Origin: Ignavibacteria bacterium
GTDB lineage: Bacteria; Bacteroidota; Ignavibacteria; Kapaibacteriales; UBA2268
DNA: 64,000 nt
Reading direction: 5' to 3'
NCBI GenBank assembly: GCA_026416955.1
Contig: JAOAEE010000065.1
Span: 62,001 to 126,000 of the forward strand
Shown: positions 36,458 through 44,883 of the stretch, in pieces
Layout: every line of letters starts with the position of its first letter
Numbering within the stretch: the first letter of the stretch is position 1
Translations under genes and position numbers: made by a program
The notes under the pieces: model-generated
Seen by the model: only the letters and a program-made list of their open reading frames with translations
Database searches by the model: none
What the model was told of the DNA's origin: nothing

Positions 36458-39400
36458 ATGAAAAGAATATTGATTACCTTTTTATTAATACTAATTAATA
36501 CCAAATTGTTTACTCAAGATGCCACTTTCTCGATTTCGGAAATTGTTGCCGATAAATTCCCTTTAATTCGATGCACTTTCATTGCTCTTGATGCAACAGG
36601 AAAGAGTTATCCCGATTTGAAACCTAGCGATTTTGATGTTTTTGAGCGTGGAAGAAATATGAATGCGACTGTCAATGTTGAATGTAAAGATACTTTAGTT
36701 GAACCCGCAGTGAGTATAATTCTGGTTGTTGACCAAAGTGAATCAATGCGTTGGAAAAATGAAGCAGGAGAAGAACGGTGGAGTTGGGTTTTAAAAGGTG
36801 TTGAATCTTTTGTTAACACAATAAATTTCAAAACTGGAACAAAGGTAGCTCTTATCTCTTTTGGTCGGGTTGCTTACAAAAGATGTGATTTTACTGATAA
36901 TAAGCAAGAAATACTCGATTCGTTGAACCGTACTGTTGTCGGTGGTGGTACATTATACGACCCGCCATTCTTGGATAAACAGAACGGAGCAATTAATTTA
37001 TTTTTAACTGGCTCCCCAGACCCGCAGAAAAGAAGAATTATCGTTTTCCTTACCGATGGTGAACCAAACGACCCTCCCAAAACAGATTCAATTGTCAAAG
37101 AATTACAACGCATAAATGCACAAGTTTATGCAATTACTCTTGCAATGCCAATGCATAAGTCGTTGGATGAAATTTCTTCCAAAACTGGTGGAAAAGCTTA
37201 TAAAGTCGAAACAAAAGATGAACTTGAAAACATTTATAGATTTATTGCACTTGATATTCAAAGGAAGCAACTTTGCCAATTGACCTGGGTGACAGAGTTT
37301 GGGTGCGATAAACTTGACTTAATAAGGAATGTTAAAATCACTTTTAAACGGCAATCTGCTACTGTTGAAAGAGACTATGAAGCACCGACTTTCAGTATTG
37401 CAAAATTGCCTATCGACCAGGATATTTTTGATTTTCTTGACCCTGCACCCGGACAATTCAACGATTTGGATATAACAATTACTTCTCCCGTTACAGATTA
37501 TCGTGTTAATGATATTAAAATTATACCTTCTACTTATTATCAAGTAATTAACTGGGATGTAGGTGGGTCTGGTGGGCCTCCACCTTTTGTAATACCTGCT
37601 GGACAATCAAGGGTTATTCGTGTCCGTTTCACTCAAGGTACTACTCGTTCCTATAGAGAAGCAACATTGAATATTGATGCCAAACCTTGTCCAGCCCAAG
37701 TAAAATTAATAGGTGGAATTTCGCAGGTCAGGATTATTTCACCAAATGGTGGAGAAATATTTTCTGTTTGCGATACAGTAAATATTGTTTGGAGTGGGGT
37801 AGAAAGCGATAAACCTGTCAATTTATCCTTCAGTACCGATGGTGGTAACACTTGGCGCTCAATTGCTTCGAATGTTAAGGGGTTGTCATACAAATGGAGA
37901 CCTCCTGTTGGTAGTAATAACTATCGAATTAGAGCTACTGTTGCTCCTGTTCTTTCTTACATTTGGGCTAAAGGGATTGGTGGAACAGAAGATGATTTTG
38001 GTAGAAGTATAGCAATAACAGAGGATAATTCTTACATTTATATTACTGGTTCTTATTCTGGAACAATAGAATTTGATGCAAATAAAAAATTTACAAGTGT
38101 TGGTGGATTGGACATTTTTGTTGCCAAATTCGACCGAGATGGAAATCTTATTTGGGCTCAAACCGCGGGTGGATACGGAACTGATACTGCTGCTGGTATT
38201 TGTGTCGATAAGTTAGGAAATGCATACGTAGTTGGTACTTGTATGCAAACTGCAACTTTTGGTTATATTTCACCCAATATGCCAATCAAAGATGCACCAT
38301 ATTGTTTCATTGCAAAATATCCAGCTAATGGGTCTACACCAATAGTGACACTTATCGGTCCAGACCAAACCTATTCTAATTTCAAAGCTTGGGGACAAAA
38401 AATTAAATATAAGTCAAACCAATCTCCAAATCCCGACGAAATTATTATTCTTGGAGAATATATTAATGCAATTCAAACTCCAATATATTCTTTGCCAAAA
38501 GTTACTGTTCCAACTACTTTTACGGGTGTCTTGTATGCCGATATGACTATAAAATATACTCAAAAGGGTGGAACCGACGATGGAACATTTTCTAAGAGTG
38601 CTGTTTACGACGGTGTAGGCGATAGGTTCGAGGTAGGTTCTTTTTCAGGTTCCTTAACAAGTGGAAATATTACAATTACAAGCAAGGGAAAGAAGGATGT
38701 GTTCATTCGAAGGTATGGAGGTAGCCCGGGAAGCCAAGATGTTAGCGATACTACATTTTCGGTTCAAGACCCAGTTTGGTCTTTGTCAAGTTCTAATTAT
38801 GAATTTGGAGATTGTACTGTTGGAGATATCAAACCAGTAGTTTTGGATGCTTACATTTGCAACAGGGGGAATGTTCCAATCGTAATCACTAATACAATTA
38901 TTATTGGAGCAAATCCTACCGACTTTCGTATTGGTGCTACTCTTATTGGCAGAAGGTTGATGCCCAAAGATTGTATTCCTATTGAGCTTGCTTTTGTACC
39001 CAAAGATGTGGGAATAAGAAACGCTCAATTAGTGATCACTCCAGATTGCGGAACTGATTTAGTATTGAATTTAAGTGGCTTTGGAGTCTGTGCAGGTGAA
39101 GCTTTAAATAGGGCAGACCTAGGTCCATCGAACTTAAGTGTGAAAGTTTCAAAGACATTCCAATGTATTTTTAAGAATACCAATCCTGCTTCTGTTCCCG
39201 TCAAATTTGTAATTTATGGTCCTAATGCTTCGGATTTTTCAATTCCATACAGTAGCCTAATCGTAAAACCACAAGAATGTATAGACTTGGAAGTTTCTTT
39301 TATTCCATCTGGGGCTGGTGTTCGTCGAGCGTTCTTGAAATTTGAACTACCCCAAGGTTGCATAAGTCCCGAAACAGAATTGCTCGGCTTAGGTGTCGAT

Positions 39401-41056
39401 GCAGACATTCTTATTGAATCGATTGATTGGAAAGGCAGAAGATTGCGCACTCAAAATGATACCGACCTTGTGATTATTAACAGAAGTTCAATTCCACAAA
39501 AACTTCTTGAAATAAGATTTCAAGATAACGTACCAAACTTTGAATTTATTAACAATCCTCCGATTAGTCTGCCCTATGTGGTTCAAAGTGGTGATAGTAT
39601 AAAAATACCAATTCGCTTCACACCCGCTGAAGAAATTTCTTATTCGAATACGCTTATTTTCAAATTCGAAGGTTTACTAAGCGACCTTTATGGAAATGTT
39701 CGTGGCGATGGAATTTTGCCCAAAATTGAATTGAAATGGACCTGCCTTGATGCTGTAAAACCCGGCGATAGAGGTATGGCAGAATTGGAAGTTTTAAACC
39801 CAAGTACAACTGCAGATTTAACAATTTACAAGATGGATTTCAAGTACAAAACTGGAGATTTCACTTGGGTTAATGGTGTTCCTATTAATGAGATAATACC
39901 CAAGTCTTCCAGTAAAATTTACGAGGTATTCTTTACACCTCAAACTGCTGGAACTCGCGCAGATTTAATCGAAATTACTCACGACGCAGCATATGGACCA
40001 GATAAAAATCCGAAAGTCGATACAACTTTTGATGCAGAATGTGATGGACTTGGGCTAACGGCTGTTAAAACCATAGATTTTGGAAATAGCCTAATTTGTG
40101 ATGATAATGTTTACGATTTGAAAATAATAAATGACAGTTGGATTACACCAATAACTATTACCGACTTTGAAATTAAAGGAACTGGGGGCGAAGCATTCAA
40201 GTTAGCCGATAAACTACCAATTGTTGTTCCTCCTTCGAATTTTGTAACTTTAAAAGTAATATTCGACCCACCTGAAGCAAAGGATTATAATTCAACTTTG
40301 ACTTTCAAAACCTCGATTAATAGTGATGTTGTTATTTCTTTAAAAGGGGTTGGTGTTCTACTTGACTTTTATTCTGATAATTCAGAAATGCGGTTAGAGC
40401 CATTGTTTTCTCGAAAAGTTAGCGTTAAGGGAAAGGTTCCCAAATTATTTAATACAAATATTAATTCTCTTGATTTGAACATTTACTACAACTACAAAAT
40501 GATTAGAATTGATACAATTCTCCCATCTTCTTCTTTGAAGAACTGGGTTTGGGACAAAATCACTTTCGTTGATAAAGGGAAAGTAAATATTACTGGAAAC
40601 GGAACTCTAACTACTGGTTTTGATTTGGAACTCTTTACAATTGACTTTACTGTATTTCTTGGAGATGTGAAGGAATCTACTTTCGATATTGAAATGCGAA
40701 GCAATGGTTGTTTTGCTCCTATTGATATTATAACAAAAGTAATTCTTTCCAATGTGTGTTTTGTCGATGGAAGATTGATTACTTTTTCCGATACTCCATA
40801 TTTTCTTACTACACCTGAACCAAATCCAGTTGTCGACAAAATTAATTTCAAATTCGGAGTTGCATACGACGAACCCGTGAAAATTTATCTATTCAATATA
40901 TTTGGCGAAACCCTAATGACCATTGTCAATGATAATCTACGGCAAGGGATTTACGAAGTTAATGTTGATGCCACGACATTAGGAAGTGGTGTTTATTATA
41001 TTAAGATGATATCTGGCAGTTATCAAAAAGTTGTCCCAGTAGTTATTTCAAGATAA
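36458..41056 (+). CDS. Large T9SS-exported protein with VWA and choice-of-anchor-D repeats
   Basis: 1532 residues. A signal peptide (MKRILITFLLILINTKLFTQ) is followed by a von Willebrand A domain (about 80-275) with the metal-site motif DQSES (D92, S94, S96) and FLTDGEPNDPP. Then come Ig-like segments, a beta-propeller-type stretch (AKGIGGTEDDFGRS, ITGSYSGTIEF) and four or more choice-of-anchor-D modules in series. The T9SS sorting domain starts near 1450 with TPEPNPVVDKINFKF and ends GVYYIKMISGSYQKVVPVVISR. A role in surface adhesion or metal-dependent binding is likely but not shown. It lies 8 nt after the LD-carboxypeptidase and just before kdsA. Confidence 0.88.
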   Translation: MKRILITFLLILINTKLFTQDATFSISEIVADKFPLIRCTFIALDATGKSYPDLKPSDFDVFERGRNMNATVNVECKDTLVEPAVSIILVVDQSESMRWKNEAGEERWSWVLKGVESFVNTINFKTGTKVALISFGRVAYKRCDFTDNKQEILDSLNRTVVGGGTLYDPPFLDKQNGAINLFLTGSPDPQKRRIIVFLTDGEPNDPPKTDSIVKELQRINAQVYAITLAMPMHKSLDEISSKTGGKAYKVETKDELENIYRFIALDIQRKQLCQLTWVTEFGCDKLDLIRNVKITFKRQSATVERDYEAPTFSIAKLPIDQDIFDFLDPAPGQFNDLDITITSPVTDYRVNDIKIIPSTYYQVINWDVGGSGGPPPFVIPAGQSRVIRVRFTQGTTRSYREATLNIDAKPCPAQVKLIGGISQVRIISPNGGEIFSVCDTVNIVWSGVESDKPVNLSFSTDGGNTWRSIASNVKGLSYKWRPPVGSNNYRIRATVAPVLSYIWAKGIGGTEDDFGRSIAITEDNSYIYITGSYSGTIEFDANKKFTSVGGLDIFVAKFDRDGNLIWAQTAGGYGTDTAAGICVDKLGNAYVVGTCMQTATFGYISPNMPIKDAPYCFIAKYPANGSTPIVTLIGPDQTYSNFKAWGQKIKYKSNQSPNPDEIIILGEYINAIQTPIYSLPKVTVPTTFTGVLYADMTIKYTQKGGTDDGTFSKSAVYDGVGDRFEVGSFSGSLTSGNITITSKGKKDVFIRRYGGSPGSQDVSDTTFSVQDPVWSLSSSNYEFGDCTVGDIKPVVLDAYICNRGNVPIVITNTIIIGANPTDFRIGATLIGRRLMPKDCIPIELAFVPKDVGIRNAQLVITPDCGTDLVLNLSGFGVCAGEALNRADLGPSNLSVKVSKTFQCIFKNTNPASVPVKFVIYGPNASDFSIPYSSLIVKPQECIDLEVSFIPSGAGVRRAFLKFELPQGCISPETELLGLGVDADILIESIDWKGRRLRTQNDTDLVIINRSSIPQKLLEIRFQDNVPNFEFINNPPISLPYVVQSGDSIKIPIRFTPAEEISYSNTLIFKFEGLLSDLYGNVRGDGILPKIELKWTCLDAVKPGDRGMAELEVLNPSTTADLTIYKMDFKYKTGDFTWVNGVPINEIIPKSSSKIYEVFFTPQTAGTRADLIEITHDAAYGPDKNPKVDTTFDAECDGLGLTAVKTIDFGNSLICDDNVYDLKIINDSWITPITITDFEIKGTGGEAFKLADKLPIVVPPSNFVTLKVIFDPPEAKDYNSTLTFKTSINSDVVISLKGVGVLLDFYSDNSEMRLEPLFSRKVSVKGKVPKLFNTNINSLDLNIYYNYKMIRIDTILPSSSLKNWVWDKITFVDKGKVNITGNGTLTTGFDLELFTIDFTVFLGDVKESTFDIEMRSNGCFAPIDIITKVILSNVCFVDGRLITFSDTPYFLTTPEPNPVVDKINFKFGVAYDEPVKIYLFNIFGETLMTIVNDNLRQGIYEVNVDATTLGSGVYYIKMISGSYQKVVPVVISR

Positions 41057-41060
41057 TTAA

Positions 41061-41855
41061 ATGGACAAGTTTATTGTAATTGCTGGTCCCTGCGTTGTTG
41101 AAAGCAGGGACCTTCTTTTTGAAGTTGCTGAATATTTTACCGAAATTACAAAAGAATTCGAAATTGAATTCTTTTATAAGTCTTCATATAAAAAAGCAAA
41201 CAGGACAAGTTTGAAGTCGTTTACTGGAATTGGCGACGAACTTGCATTAAGTTATCTTTGCGAAGTTCGAGAAAAATTTGGTTTCAAAATTTTATCCGAT
41301 TTACATTCTGTTGATGAAATTGAAAAGTTTTCGAAATATCTTGACGTAGTCCAAATCCCAGCTTTTTTATGTAGACAAACAGAACTGCTTCTTGCAGCTG
41401 GGAAAAGTGGTAAAATTGTAAATATAAAGAAAGGGCAATTTGTTGCTCCTTGGGATATTTTAAAAGCACGCGAGAAAGTTTTAAGTACAGGAAATAATAA
41501 TGTATGGATAACCGAAAGAGGTACATTTTTTGGATATAACGACCTTGTTGTCGATTTTAGATCTATGATATTTCTTCGGAAATCGGGTTGTACAGTGATT
41601 TTCGATGCAACTCATTCTTTGCAAAGACCGTCTTTAGGCGAGCAATCGAGTGGATATCGAGAATATATTTTCCCTATTGCTCGGGCAGCTGCAAGTTTAA
41701 GTGTTGATGGATTGTTTTTCGAGACACACCCGAATCCTGAGAAAGCATTGAGCGATTCTGCAACACAACTTCCATTAAGATTTGCAAAAGATTTAATATT
41801 CCAAGTGTTAGAGTTAAAAGATAAGGTTAGTTCATTCAATGAACCAGAAATGTAG
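41061..41855 (+). CDS. kdsA: 3-deoxy-8-phosphooctulonate synthase (Kdo8P synthase)
   Basis: 264 residues. It condenses phosphoenolpyruvate with arabinose 5-phosphate to make Kdo-8-phosphate, needed for the LPS core, in the cytoplasm. It opens with IAGPCVVESRD and then YKSSYKKANRTS. Further along are PAFLCRQTELLLAAGK, ERGTFFGYNDLVVDFRSM and the late DATHSLQRPS. The length is standard. It lies 4 nt after the VWA gene. Its 3' end overlaps the start of a lipoprotein gene by 17 nt, so the two may be coupled. kdsB and lpx genes are not in the window. Confidence 0.96.
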   Translation: MDKFIVIAGPCVVESRDLLFEVAEYFTEITKEFEIEFFYKSSYKKANRTSLKSFTGIGDELALSYLCEVREKFGFKILSDLHSVDEIEKFSKYLDVVQIPAFLCRQTELLLAAGKSGKIVNIKKGQFVAPWDILKAREKVLSTGNNNVWITERGTFFGYNDLVVDFRSMIFLRKSGCTVIFDATHSLQRPSLGEQSSGYREYIFPIARAAASLSVDGLFFETHPNPEKALSDSATQLPLRFAKDLIFQVLELKDKVSSFNEPEM

Positions 41856-42249
41856 TATTTTTCTCTTTTTTATATTTCTCTCGATTTTTTTTGTATTGAC
41901 TTCGTGCGGAGTTAACGATTGTGGTTGTGTTTCTTTTTCCAAATTGAATGGGCGCTGGCAGGGACACAACCCAGATAACGAGAACAAAGTGGAATTAATG
42001 ATTAGTCTTTCTGAAAAGAATAACAACATTGATGGGAGTGGAAACCTAAATCTTATGTATAAAGGTATTCGTTACGAAAATGTATTTGTTTGTAGAGGTA
42101 GTTTTGTTTCGAATAAACTTAACTTAGAATTTATTGGTATCGATTCGATTTTTTACGAAGGTATACTTTTGCCAACTAACGATACAATTACTGGATATTT
42201 GTTGGTTTACTCTACAAAACTATCTTTGGGATTGAAAAAATTGAAGTGA
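41839..42249 (+). CDS. Small putative lipoprotein
   Basis: 136 residues. A long hydrophobic leader (IFLFFIFLSIFFVL) ends in the lipobox LTSC, giving a mature Cys around 23 and a Cys-rich start (CGVNDCGC). The rest is a beta-rich 110-residue domain (WQGHNPDNENKVELMISL, GNLNLMYKG). I recognise no family, and the function is unknown. It overlaps kdsA by 17 nt at its start and the convergent Gfo/Idh gene by 30 nt at its end. Confidence 0.65.
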   Translation: MNQKCSIFLFFIFLSIFFVLTSCGVNDCGCVSFSKLNGRWQGHNPDNENKVELMISLSEKNNNIDGSGNLNLMYKGIRYENVFVCRGSFVSNKLNLEFIGIDSIFYEGILLPTNDTITGYLLVYSTKLSLGLKKLK

Positions 42250-43239
42250 CTTGGCTATTTTCTTTTCGATCATTTCCGAAACTTTGAGAGCTTGGCTAGC
42301 TTCGAACGCTGAAATGGGTACTTCTTCCCCAAAAAGAATCGCCTTAAAAAATGAATTGTGTTCTTCAATAATGGCATTAGTTTCCGAAATTTCTGGGGTT
42401 TCGTAAAGTATTTTAATGTTTTTTGGAGAGTCGTTTATACTTCCAAGCATATTTGCGGGGATACCAGAAGCAACATTTTCTTTTTCGTCAACAATTTTAT
42501 AAACCTCAACGTTTTGGTTTGCGAAATCAATCGAAAAGTAGCCTTGTTTTTGAAAAATTCTCATTTTTCTTGTTGGTTTAGCGGAAATTCTTGAAGCTGT
42601 TAGATTTGCAACAGCTCCATTTTCGAAATCTAATCTTGCGTTTGCAATATCAATTGTGTCGGTTAAAACTGGTACACCATTAGCCGAAATCCTTTTCAAT
42701 TTCGATTTTATTAACCAAAGTACAATGTCGATGTCGTGTATCATAAGGTCAGAAACAACAGAAACATCAATAGCACGTGGTTTAAATTGACTAAGTCTAT
42801 GAGATTCGATAAATAGGGGTTCGGGATTGTACTTCATAATCGCTTTTAATGCAGGATTAAATCGTTCAACGTGGCCAACTTGTATGATTACTTTTTTTTG
42901 ATTAGCGATTTCGATTAGTTTTAAGGCATGATTGTATTTTGCAGTGATTGGTTTTTCGATGAAACAATGTATAGAATTTTCAATACATTTTCTTGCTATT
43001 GAATAATGAGTTGTTGTAGAAGTAGCAATAATAACTGCTTGAGCGTTTTTTACGACATCTTCCAATGTTGGGTGAGCAATACAATTAAGTTCATTCGAGA
43101 GTCTTTCAACTTTTATAGCATCAATGTCATATACTCCTACAAATTCGGCAAATTCATTTTGTCTAAGAAGTCTTGAATGTATTGAACCTAAATGTCCTAC
43201 ACCAATAACAGATACTTTTATTTTTTTGGTTCTTTTCAT
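42220..43239 (-). CDS. Gfo/Idh/MocA oxidoreductase, possibly UDP-GlcNAc 3-dehydrogenase (GnnA-like)
   Basis: 339 residues. A Rossmann nucleotide loop (VSVIGVGHLGSIHSRLL) is followed by FIEKPITAKYNHAL, the EKP block of the family, and then VGHVERFNPALKAI. That last stretch is typical of GnnA-type UDP-N-acetylglucosamine 3-dehydrogenases that prepare an amino sugar for lipid A, so that role is suggested. The partner GnnB transaminase is not nearby. kdsA close by fits an LPS role. Identity beyond the Gfo/Idh family is not certain. Its end overlaps the lipoprotein gene by 30 nt. Confidence 0.78.
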   Translation of the reverse strand: MKRTKKIKVSVIGVGHLGSIHSRLLRQNEFAEFVGVYDIDAIKVERLSNELNCIAHPTLEDVVKNAQAVIIATSTTTHYSIARKCIENSIHCFIEKPITAKYNHALKLIEIANQKKVIIQVGHVERFNPALKAIMKYNPEPLFIESHRLSQFKPRAIDVSVVSDLMIHDIDIVLWLIKSKLKRISANGVPVLTDTIDIANARLDFENGAVANLTASRISAKPTRKMRIFQKQGYFSIDFANQNVEVYKIVDEKENVASGIPANMLGSINDSPKNIKILYETPEISETNAIIEEHNSFFKAILFGEEVPISAFEASQALKVSEMIEKKIAKSLQFFQSQR

Positions 43240-43262
43240 AATATTTATTCATTATTTTGTTA

Positions 43263-43562
43263 TCAATAAAGTTTTTGCAATTGCGGTATAAGTTTTTTTA
43301 TAATTAGAAATAAACACCTTTTTTTAAAGGATATCGTCTCTCCATTAGGTGAAATATTGATGAATCCAGATTCATCCAAGTTAGGATTATGTATTATTCT
43401 TTTGAGTTCAAATATTTCTTTTTTTAAGATGTTTAAATTTTCATTGTTTTTGATTTTGTTAAGCACCTCTAAAAAAGGTATCTTGTTTAAGTAGATTTCT
43501 GAATCATCTTTGTTAATAAATTCTTCTTGGAAAGTAATTTTCTGTTGGTTATCATTATCCAT
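43263..43562 (-). CDS. Small protein of unknown function
   Basis: 99 residues, charged and helical-looking (FLEVLNKIKNNENLNILKKEIFELKR), no signal peptide or membrane segment and no recognisable motif. The likely start (ATG at 43562) overlaps the rnhA stop by 8 nt, which suggests translational coupling and a real gene. The Gfo/Idh gene follows about 23 nt after its stop. I cannot suggest a function. Confidence 0.5.
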   Translation of the reverse strand: MDNDNQQKITFQEEFINKDDSEIYLNKIPFLEVLNKIKNNENLNILKKEIFELKRIIHNPNLDESGFINISPNGETISFKKRCLFLIIKKLIPQLQKLY

Positions 43563-44043
43563 TTTGATTCATTTCGTTTAGTTTTTCATATTCATAATCA
43601 ATTTCAATAGCATCTGTTTTTGCCTTATTCTTTGCTAATTTGTCTACAATTTCGTTGTATTTGTTGCCTTTGTGTCCTTCAATCCATTCGAATTTTGCAT
43701 TTACAAAATTAAGAAAATAGTTGAGTTTTTGCCATAAATCCTTATTTATAACTGGAGTTTTATTGGCAGTTTTCCACCCATTTTTTATCCATTTAGATAA
43801 CCAAGATTCATTTATTGCCTTTGTTATAAGTTGGGAGTCAGTATAAATGATTACATCTTTTAGGTTGTTATTTTTCGCAAAGTTGAGCGCTTCAATAATT
43901 GCAAATAATTCCACCCGATTATTTGTGGTTTTTCTAAATCCTTTTGAAAGAATAATTTCTAAATTATTTAAAATAATTAAGACAGCAAATGCGCCTTTGC
44001 CAGGGTTCCCCAAGGACGCACCATCTGTATAAATTTCTACCAT
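43555..44043 (-). CDS. rnhA: Ribonuclease HI
   Basis: 162 residues. It cuts the RNA strand of RNA-DNA hybrids. Catalytic acid positions are all visible: Asp in IYTDGASLGNPGKG, Glu in NRVELFAI, Asp in IYTDSQLI and Asp in NEIVDKLA, with the GHKGNKYNE loop between. A longer frame exists (11 codons), but the ATG at 44043 gives the standard start. The C-terminal tail is short and basic/acidic mixed. Overlaps the next gene by 8 nt. Confidence 0.93.
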   Translation of the reverse strand: MVEIYTDGASLGNPGKGAFAVLIILNNLEIILSKGFRKTTNNRVELFAIIEALNFAKNNNLKDVIIYTDSQLITKAINESWLSKWIKNGWKTANKTPVINKDLWQKLNYFLNFVNAKFEWIEGHKGNKYNEIVDKLAKNKAKTDAIEIDYEYEKLNEMNQNG

Positions 44044-44129
44044 TTTAATTACATTATTAATTAATAAACTTTGCAATTTCGTATAAAAATATTAATTTGA
44101 CTTTATGTGTAACAAAAAATGGTAAAAAA

Positions 44130-44807
44130 ATGTTGAAATTAACCTACCTTAGTCATTCGACTTTTTTACTTGATGATGGAACAAACAAATTGATTGTCGA
44201 CCCATTTATTACTGGAAACCAAACTTGCCCTGTTAAGGTCGAAGATGTTAAGGTGAATTTTGTAGTTTTGACACATGCCCATGGCGACCATCTTGGAGAC
44301 GCTTTCACAATTGCAAAAAATTGCGATGCACTTGTTATTGCAGTAAATGAATTAGCAAATTATGCAGCAGAAAATGGTTGCAAAGCTCATAATATGCATA
44401 TAGGAGGTGGATACAACTTTGCCTTTGGGAGACTTAAGTTTACAATTGCTCACCATGGTTCTTCTTCTCCCGACGGAAGATATATGGGTGAGCCCGCTGG
44501 CGTTGTAATAAAAATGGGTGGGAAAACCGTTTACCATACTGGTGATACTGGATTGTTCTATGATATGAAATTAATTGGGGAACTTGATAAAATTGATATT
44601 TTCCTTGTACCAATAGGGGACAATTTTACTATGGGAATTGATGATGCAGTTAAAGCAGTTGAGTTTGTTAATCCAGAATTAACCATACCTATGCATTACA
44701 ATACTTTCCCAATAATTCCAGCAGACCCTTATGAGTTTAAAAAGAAAGTCGAATCATTAGGAAAAAAGTGTAGAGTAATGGAATTTGGGGAAACTTTAGA
44801 ATTTTAA
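44130..44807 (+). CDS. UPF0173 metal-dependent hydrolase
   Basis: 225 residues, a beta-lactamase-fold hydrolase of the UPF0173 family (usual length about 226). The metal motif THAHGDHLGD (HxHxDH) is near 53-62, followed by AHHGSSSPDG, HTGDTGLFYDM and IPMHYNTFP. All normal ligands are present. Substrate unknown. A TTG start 11 codons earlier is possible, but ATG at 44130 (MLKLTYLSHST) matches the family. A clear terminator follows at 44829-44863. Confidence 0.88.
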   Translation: MLKLTYLSHSTFLLDDGTNKLIVDPFITGNQTCPVKVEDVKVNFVVLTHAHGDHLGDAFTIAKNCDALVIAVNELANYAAENGCKAHNMHIGGGYNFAFGRLKFTIAHHGSSSPDGRYMGEPAGVVIKMGGKTVYHTGDTGLFYDMKLIGELDKIDIFLVPIGDNFTMGIDDAVKAVEFVNPELTIPMHYNTFPIIPADPYEFKKKVESLGKKCRVMEFGETLEF

Positions 44808-44828
44808 AAGATTATCTCAACTAATTTA

Positions 44829-44863
44829 AAAGGGGTTCATGCTAATGAACCCCTTTGTTTTTT
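44829..44863 (+). terminator. Rho-independent terminator of the UPF0173 gene
   Basis: A perfect 12-bp inverted repeat (44829-44840 and 44845-44856; AAAGGGGTTCAT and its complement) with a 4-nt loop, followed by GTTTTTT. It lies 21 nt after the gene. It could also act on the opposite strand for the convergent T9SS gene, though the trailing U run there is shorter. Confidence 0.92.
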
Positions 44864-44883
44864 GATTTATTGCTTTTAGTTTT

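Noticed and set aside
36607..40851. Several 70-120 codon frames antisense to the VWA gene
   Set aside because: Frame shadows of a long beta-rich gene; no ribosome sites or recognisable motifs.
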